Part shown: positions 59,914-64,000 of the stretch, one piece after another | Layout of the letters: every line of letters starts with the position of its first letter | How positions within the stretch are numbered: position 1 is the stretch's first letter | Source: Polynucleobacter sp. SHI8 | GTDB taxonomy: Bacteria; Pseudomonadota; Gammaproteobacteria; Burkholderiales; Burkholderiaceae | Assembly: GCF_027944005.1 (NCBI RefSeq) | Contig: NZ_AP027204.1 | Location: forward strand, 2,421,291 to 2,485,290 | DNA: 64,000 nucleotides | Reading direction: 5' to 3' | The notes under the pieces: generated by a model | What the model saw: only the letters and a program-made list of their open reading frames with translations | Told to the model about the DNA's origin: nothing | The model's database searches: none | Position numbers and translations under genes: made by a program

Positions 59914-61284
59914 TTATTTACCGATACAAAATGAACTAAAGATTTTTCCCAATAACTCATCGGGGAGTAATTTACCCGTAATTTCACCTAACTCGTCTTG
60001 TGCTAAACGTAACTCTTCTGCAAATAATTCCAAACTTGCATTACCTAGAGATAAATACCTATGTGCCTCAAGAACGTGGTTAAGCGCTAAATTTAGTGAG
60101 TCTAAATGCCTTTGCCTCGCTAAGATAACGTTATCAGAGTGTTTTTCCCACCCTAGAGCATTCAACAATTGTTCTTTTAAATTTTCTATTCCGTCACCAG
60201 TTTTTGCTGATATGTATAGTCGCTCTTCATCACGAACTTTAACTTGGTCTTTTTTATTCCATACCTCTATTAGATGTGTAGATTTTTGATGGTCTAACTT
60301 TAATGCCGTGTATATTTCTTGCAGAAGTAAATTACTATCAGCTTGATCTATCTTGGAGGCATCTCTTAAAAATAAAATAATATCTGCCTCTCCTATGGCA
60401 GACCATGATCTCTCAATGCCCATTTTTTCAACCTCATCGTGACTCTCCCTAAGGCCTGCGGTATCGATGATATGGAGAGGGATACCATCTAGGTATATTT
60501 CCTCTCTTATTCGATCACGGGTTGTACCGGCGATTGGTGTAACAATTGCTATATCTTGTTGTGCTAATTGGTTTAACAAGGAGCTTTTACCCACATTGGG
60601 CGCCCCAGCCAATACCACGAGTGCGCCATTTTTTAATAGCGCTCCCTGTTGAGAGTCATGTAAAACAGTTTTCAAAGTGTCATGAATATCCTGCCATTGC
60701 TTAGAAGCATTCGCGTTTTCTAAAAACTCTATTTCCTCCTCAGGAAAATCTAAGGTTGCTTCTACCAACATTCTTAAATGTGTCAGTTGCTCGACCAAAT
60801 CATCGATTTTTTTGGAAAAGACGCCACTTAAAGATCGATTCGCGCTCTTAATCGCCGCAATGGAGTTTGCATCAATCAAATCGGCAATTGCCTCGGCCTG
60901 AGCTAAATCAATTTTATTATTTAAAAACGCTCGTTCACTGAACTCTCCTGGTTTAGCCAAACGCAATCGCAAGCTTTGTCCAAGTTCGATAAATCGTTGA
61001 ATCACTAGATTCATGACCAGAACCCCACCGTGACCATGAAACTCTATGACGTCTTCACCAGTGAAAGAATGTGGTGCAGGAAAATAAGTCAATAAGCCCT
61101 GATCAATGGACTGATGGTTTTCATCTCTTAAATGAATTAGATTTGCAAATCTTGGAGTTATTGACTTATCGAATAACTTCCTTAATAAAGGATTTAACCC
61201 CTCACCAGAGATCCGCACGACCCCAATACCAGCCTTACCTACTGCTGTTGCTTGAGCAATGATAGGGTCGCGTTTAGCTTGCAT
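59914..61284 (-). CDS. mnmE: tRNA modification GTPase MnmE
   Basis: A 456-residue GTPase that, with MnmG, modifies U34 of tRNA. The N-terminal folate-binding domain precedes a helical domain with an inserted G domain: P-loop GAPNVGKSSL, DTAGLRES and NKKDQ. It ends in the conserved CIGK, whose cysteine is functional. Conserved neighbour of yidC. Confidence 0.96.
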   Translation of the reverse strand: MQAKRDPIIAQATAVGKAGIGVVRISGEGLNPLLRKLFDKSITPRFANLIHLRDENHQSIDQGLLTYFPAPHSFTGEDVIEFHGHGGVLVMNLVIQRFIELGQSLRLRLAKPGEFSERAFLNNKIDLAQAEAIADLIDANSIAAIKSANRSLSGVFSKKIDDLVEQLTHLRMLVEATLDFPEEEIEFLENANASKQWQDIHDTLKTVLHDSQQGALLKNGALVVLAGAPNVGKSSLLNQLAQQDIAIVTPIAGTTRDRIREEIYLDGIPLHIIDTAGLRESHDEVEKMGIERSWSAIGEADIILFLRDASKIDQADSNLLLQEIYTALKLDHQKSTHLIEVWNKKDQVKVRDEERLYISAKTGDGIENLKEQLLNALGWEKHSDNVILARQRHLDSLNLALNHVLEAHRYLSLGNASLELFAEELRLAQDELGEITGKLLPDELLGKIFSSFCIGK

Positions 61285-61290
61285 TCCTTT

Positions 61291-62982
61291 TTACGGTTTT
61301 TTTGTACCAAACATTTTATTAATCTGCCACTGCTGGGCAATCGATAAAACATTATTCACGATGTAATACAAAACAAGTCCCGATGGGAAAAAGAAAAACA
61401 TGAGTGAGAAGGCGAGAGGCATATATAACATGACTTTTGCTTGAATTGGATCTGGCGGTGTTGGATTGAGTTTGGTTTGAATAAACATGGATACGGCCAT
61501 AATAATTGGCAGTATCCCAATTGGAATACTTAATCCGACTAAGTCACTTAATAAGGTGTCTGGTTTTGATAAGTCATGTATCCAGCCCAACCAAGGAGCC
61601 CCGCGCATCTCAACGCTCAGTAACAAAACCCAATACAGCGAGATAAACACTGGTATTTGAATTAATACAGGCAAGCAACCACCTAATGGGTTAATTTTTT
61701 CTTGCTTATACATTGCCATCATTGCTTGATTGAGCTTTTGTGGATCATTCTTATACTGTTCTTTCATTTGCAACAAACGTGGTTGCACTTCCTTCATTCG
61801 CGCCATAGACTTATAGCTAGCTGCAGAAAGGGGGAAGAAGATGATTTTTATAAAAATCGTTAGGATGATAATTGCCCATCCCCAGTTTTGGACCACTTGA
61901 TGTATTTGCATCAGTACCCAAAATAACGGTTTAGCAATTATTGTTAAATATCCATAGTCTTTAATTAAATCAAAACCCGGAGCAACCTGATGGAGAAGTG
62001 CATCTTCTTCTGGCCCTACAAATAATTTTGTTTCTTGACTTAAACTGGTTCCTGGGGCAATTGCCGATAAGGCCGATTTAACACCTACACGATATAAGTT
62101 GTTATCTAACTTATCAAAATAAACCTCTCTAATACTTTCAGGGTTTGGGATCCATGCGGTTGCAAAGTAGTGTTGTACCATTGCAATCCAACCTGACTCA
62201 CCCGCTTCTTGTGCTTGTGGTAATTTAACTTTTTTCTTCTCTATATCGCTGAAATCAACTTCTTTATATTTTTCTTTATCTGTATAAATTGCCGGTCCAG
62301 TAAAGGTGCTATAAAACTGACTTTCAACAACAACATTACTATCCTTAACTAGCTCTGCGTACAAGAATGGACTAATTGGGTTTGCAGTTTGGTTGGTGAT
62401 TTTGTTTTCTACTTTAACAACATAACTATTAGGTTCTAAGGTATATTTTTTCTCTAATGTAACGCCATTTTTAGTTGATGAAAATATGACTTGCTGTTCA
62501 TTTTGAATAACTTTTTCAAGAAATATATCATTGTGATTGGGTAGCTCTAAACCGACCGTTGTTAAGCCACTTCTTGCCAAATATGTACTTTGTTTTTCTG
62601 TATTAAATAGTACGACCGGTTGTTTATTTTCAGTATGCTTTTTCAATATAGCATGCGTAATTGTTCCACCCTTAGTACTAATCTCAACCTCTAATAAATC
62701 ATTTTTTAAGGTCAATGTTTTGCTTGGCGTGTTTTGTGCTATTTCAGCAGGGCTAGTTGGGGCGTCTAATACTTTAGCCTTAGCATCTACCACTTGTGGA
62801 ACCGCCGATAGGCTTGCGTTTGTAGAGTCTTGCTTCGGCGCATTGGCTGTATTTGGATTTGAAGCTTGGGGCGGAGCAAACAATGGCAATGGATTTTGAC
62901 CATTGGAAATTTGATAGTTATTAAACAACATGATTCCTGAAACAGAAAACACGACCCACAACAAGGTTTTTCTAATATCCAT
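61291..62982 (-). CDS. yidC: Membrane protein insertase YidC
   Basis: A 563-residue insertase that places proteins in the inner membrane. N-terminal helix (about 6-24), large periplasmic domain, then a five-helix core (about 355-545) containing NPLGGCLPVLIQIPVFISLY and PSGLVLYYIVNN. 6 bp separate it from mnmE. Confidence 0.96.
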   Translation of the reverse strand: MDIRKTLLWVVFSVSGIMLFNNYQISNGQNPLPLFAPPQASNPNTANAPKQDSTNASLSAVPQVVDAKAKVLDAPTSPAEIAQNTPSKTLTLKNDLLEVEISTKGGTITHAILKKHTENKQPVVLFNTEKQSTYLARSGLTTVGLELPNHNDIFLEKVIQNEQQVIFSSTKNGVTLEKKYTLEPNSYVVKVENKITNQTANPISPFLYAELVKDSNVVVESQFYSTFTGPAIYTDKEKYKEVDFSDIEKKKVKLPQAQEAGESGWIAMVQHYFATAWIPNPESIREVYFDKLDNNLYRVGVKSALSAIAPGTSLSQETKLFVGPEEDALLHQVAPGFDLIKDYGYLTIIAKPLFWVLMQIHQVVQNWGWAIIILTIFIKIIFFPLSAASYKSMARMKEVQPRLLQMKEQYKNDPQKLNQAMMAMYKQEKINPLGGCLPVLIQIPVFISLYWVLLLSVEMRGAPWLGWIHDLSKPDTLLSDLVGLSIPIGILPIIMAVSMFIQTKLNPTPPDPIQAKVMLYMPLAFSLMFFFFPSGLVLYYIVNNVLSIAQQWQINKMFGTKKP

Positions 62983-63033
62983 TTTTTACCAGTTTTTTAA
63001 ATTATTTCAAATGTAGATTGTAGTGCCTTCACA

Positions 63034-63264
63034 TCACAATTTATGTTTATGGTTTTTTGGAACTGGGTCATATCCCCCAGAGCTCCACGGAGCACATCGC
63101 AAAATTCGTTTTAATCCTAAATACAACCCTTTAATCACCCCATGAATATTAATTGCTTCCAACATATATTCAGAGCAGGATGGTGAAAATCTACAATGGT
63201 TGCCTAGTATTGGACTAATTAAATACTGATATCCTCGAATCATATAGACAAATAGGATTTTCAT
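63034..63264 (-). CDS. yidD: Membrane protein insertion efficiency factor YidD
   Basis: A 76-residue protein with the YidD signatures CRFSPSCSEYM and CAPWSSGGYDPVP. Positioned between rnpA and yidC, as usual. Confidence 0.95.
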   Translation of the reverse strand: MKILFVYMIRGYQYLISPILGNHCRFSPSCSEYMLEAINIHGVIKGLYLGLKRILRCAPWSSGGYDPVPKNHKHKL

Positions 63265-63268
63265 TGGC

Positions 63269-63619
63269 TTATTTAACCTGAAAATGTTCGATTAACTCTT
63301 GTCGGATCTGTTTTCTTTCAAACTCCCTTAGTTTCTTTTTTGTTTTTTTCCCAATGGGCGTGTGAAGTTTTACAACAATGTCTGTTGGCTGTTTGATAAG
63401 GGCATTTCTAAATATTTCCCTAATTAAGCGTTTAATGCGATTTCGATCAACCGCTCGTTTAGCATTTTTTTTAGGTATTGCTAAACCAATTCTTGAAACA
63501 TCCAAATCATTTATCTTTTTATGAAAAGATAAATGCTGCGTATTTATACTTTTGTTTTTTAATGTACGTGAAATATCTTCAGATTGTTGAAGAATATTTT
63601 TTTTTGACAATTTTGGCAT
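63269..63619 (-). CDS. rnpA: Ribonuclease P protein component
   Basis: A 116-residue basic protein that binds RNase P RNA. The conserved RNR motif is in KNAKRAVDRNRIKRLIREIF. The ATG at 63619 (MPKLSKKN) is preferred; a TTG at 63649 would add ten residues. It lies between rpmH and yidD. Confidence 0.93.
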   Translation of the reverse strand: MPKLSKKNILQQSEDISRTLKNKSINTQHLSFHKKINDLDVSRIGLAIPKKNAKRAVDRNRIKRLIREIFRNALIKQPTDIVVKLHTPIGKKTKKKLREFERKQIRQELIEHFQVK

Positions 63620-63688
63620 GAACGAATCATCTCGCTGATTGACGTCCAAACTCTTTGAAAGAGAGGTGTTAATGACACCTCATCCAAC

Positions 63689-63823
63689 TTAGACGGCTAA
63701 ACGTTTACGGCCCTTAGAACGACGAGCATTAAGAACTTGACGACCACCTCTAGTTTTCATGCGAACACGAAAGCCATGGGTGCGTTTACGACGTGTTACT
63801 GATGGTTGATAAGTACGTTTCAT
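63689..63823 (-). CDS. rpmH: 50S ribosomal protein L34
   Basis: A 44-residue ribosomal protein, MKRTYQPS...RRKRTHGFRVRM...GRKRLAV, complete and canonical. It is the first gene of the rpmH-rnpA-yidD-yidC-mnmE run. Too short for most ORF cut-offs but unambiguous. Confidence 0.97.
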   Translation of the reverse strand: MKRTYQPSVTRRKRTHGFRVRMKTRGGRQVLNARRSKGRKRLAV

Positions 63824-63978
63824 TTTCTACAATCACTCATTACTGGATAACCTTCTATTTTCCATGAAATATTTATTCTAGTCAATACAATATTTTGATT
63901 TGTCATAATGTAAGAACGCAAAAGATTTAATTCTTTAGTTTTAAGTTTAACTAACTGATTTAAATGCATATATATAAG

Positions 63979-63998
63979 TTATCCACAACTTATCCACA
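63979..63998. promoter_or_regulatory. Two perfect DnaA boxes (oriC/dnaA region)
   Basis: TTATCCACA occurs at 63979-63987 and again at 63990-63998. They follow an AT-rich stretch, 63840-63978, without a gene. This is the dnaA-rpmH intergenic region, which often contains oriC; only its edge is visible here. Confidence 0.8.
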
Positions 63999-64000
63999 GT

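Overview
The window looks like a chromosome segment of a low-GC freshwater betaproteobacterium, most likely Polynucleobacter or a close Burkholderiaceae relative. This is inferred from gene content and order: a def/fmt/htpX/rsmB/DUF4390/ntrY/ntrX/Kdo-hydroxylase block, GTP-type PEP carboxykinase, and rpmH-rnpA-yidD-yidC-mnmE next to two perfect DnaA boxes at the right edge. No database search was possible. The right edge is therefore the oriC/dnaA side of the chromosome.

The window has three parts. (A) 1 to about 13.5 kb is a plasmid-like integrated mobilizable element. It carries a relaxase (5' end outside the window), an HNH endonuclease with two convergent DNA methyltransferases and a ribbon-helix-helix protein (a candidate restriction-modification system), antirestriction protein ArdA, a plasmid replication initiator, a ParB-like/MT-A70 methyltransferase fusion, two large unknown proteins and a tyrosine integrase beside a truncated copy of the tRNA-Phe 3' end.

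(B) About 13.5 to 40.6 kb is a tandem genomic-island array at tRNA-Phe. The intact tRNA-Phe gene is at 40628-40703 on the minus strand. Four truncated copies of its 3' end (13538, 18481, 21498, 38057) divide the region into four modules. E1 has an HD-GYP phosphodiesterase, a diguanylate cyclase, a processive glycosyltransferase and an outer-membrane barrel. E2 has a split YeeE/YedE sulfur transporter, a DUF2892 protein and an Fnr-like regulator with an FNR-type box. E3 holds a Rap1a-like protein, a lipoprotein, several recombinases, an AAA+ ATPase, and a complete His-Xaa-Ser (Hxs) peptide-modification operon with a MauG-like dihaem protein. It also has a repeat-flanked VSR-like nuclease. E4 holds small secreted proteins and a lipoprotein. 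A family of 17-19 bp palindromes (GTC-N-TTTAAA-N-GAC architecture, about 19 copies) occurs throughout this array and was not noticed elsewhere in the window.

(C) 40.7 to 64 kb is core chromosome: Kdo hydroxylase, an NtrX-like regulator without the AAA+ domain, NtrY-like kinase, DUF4390, rsmB, htpX, fmt, a four-gene glycan/lipid modification module (GT39, GT2, GtrA, ChbG-like) between fmt and def, def, topB, an MnmC-C-like oxidoreductase, an M23 peptidase, pckG, mnmE, yidC, yidD, rnpA, rpmH and the oriC-proximal DnaA boxes.

The most notable system is the Hxs operon (30.4-36.0 kb): a His-Xaa-Ser repeat precursor, two radical SAM enzymes, HxsD and a MauG-like peroxidase, in a tightly coupled eight-gene run on the tRNA-Phe island.
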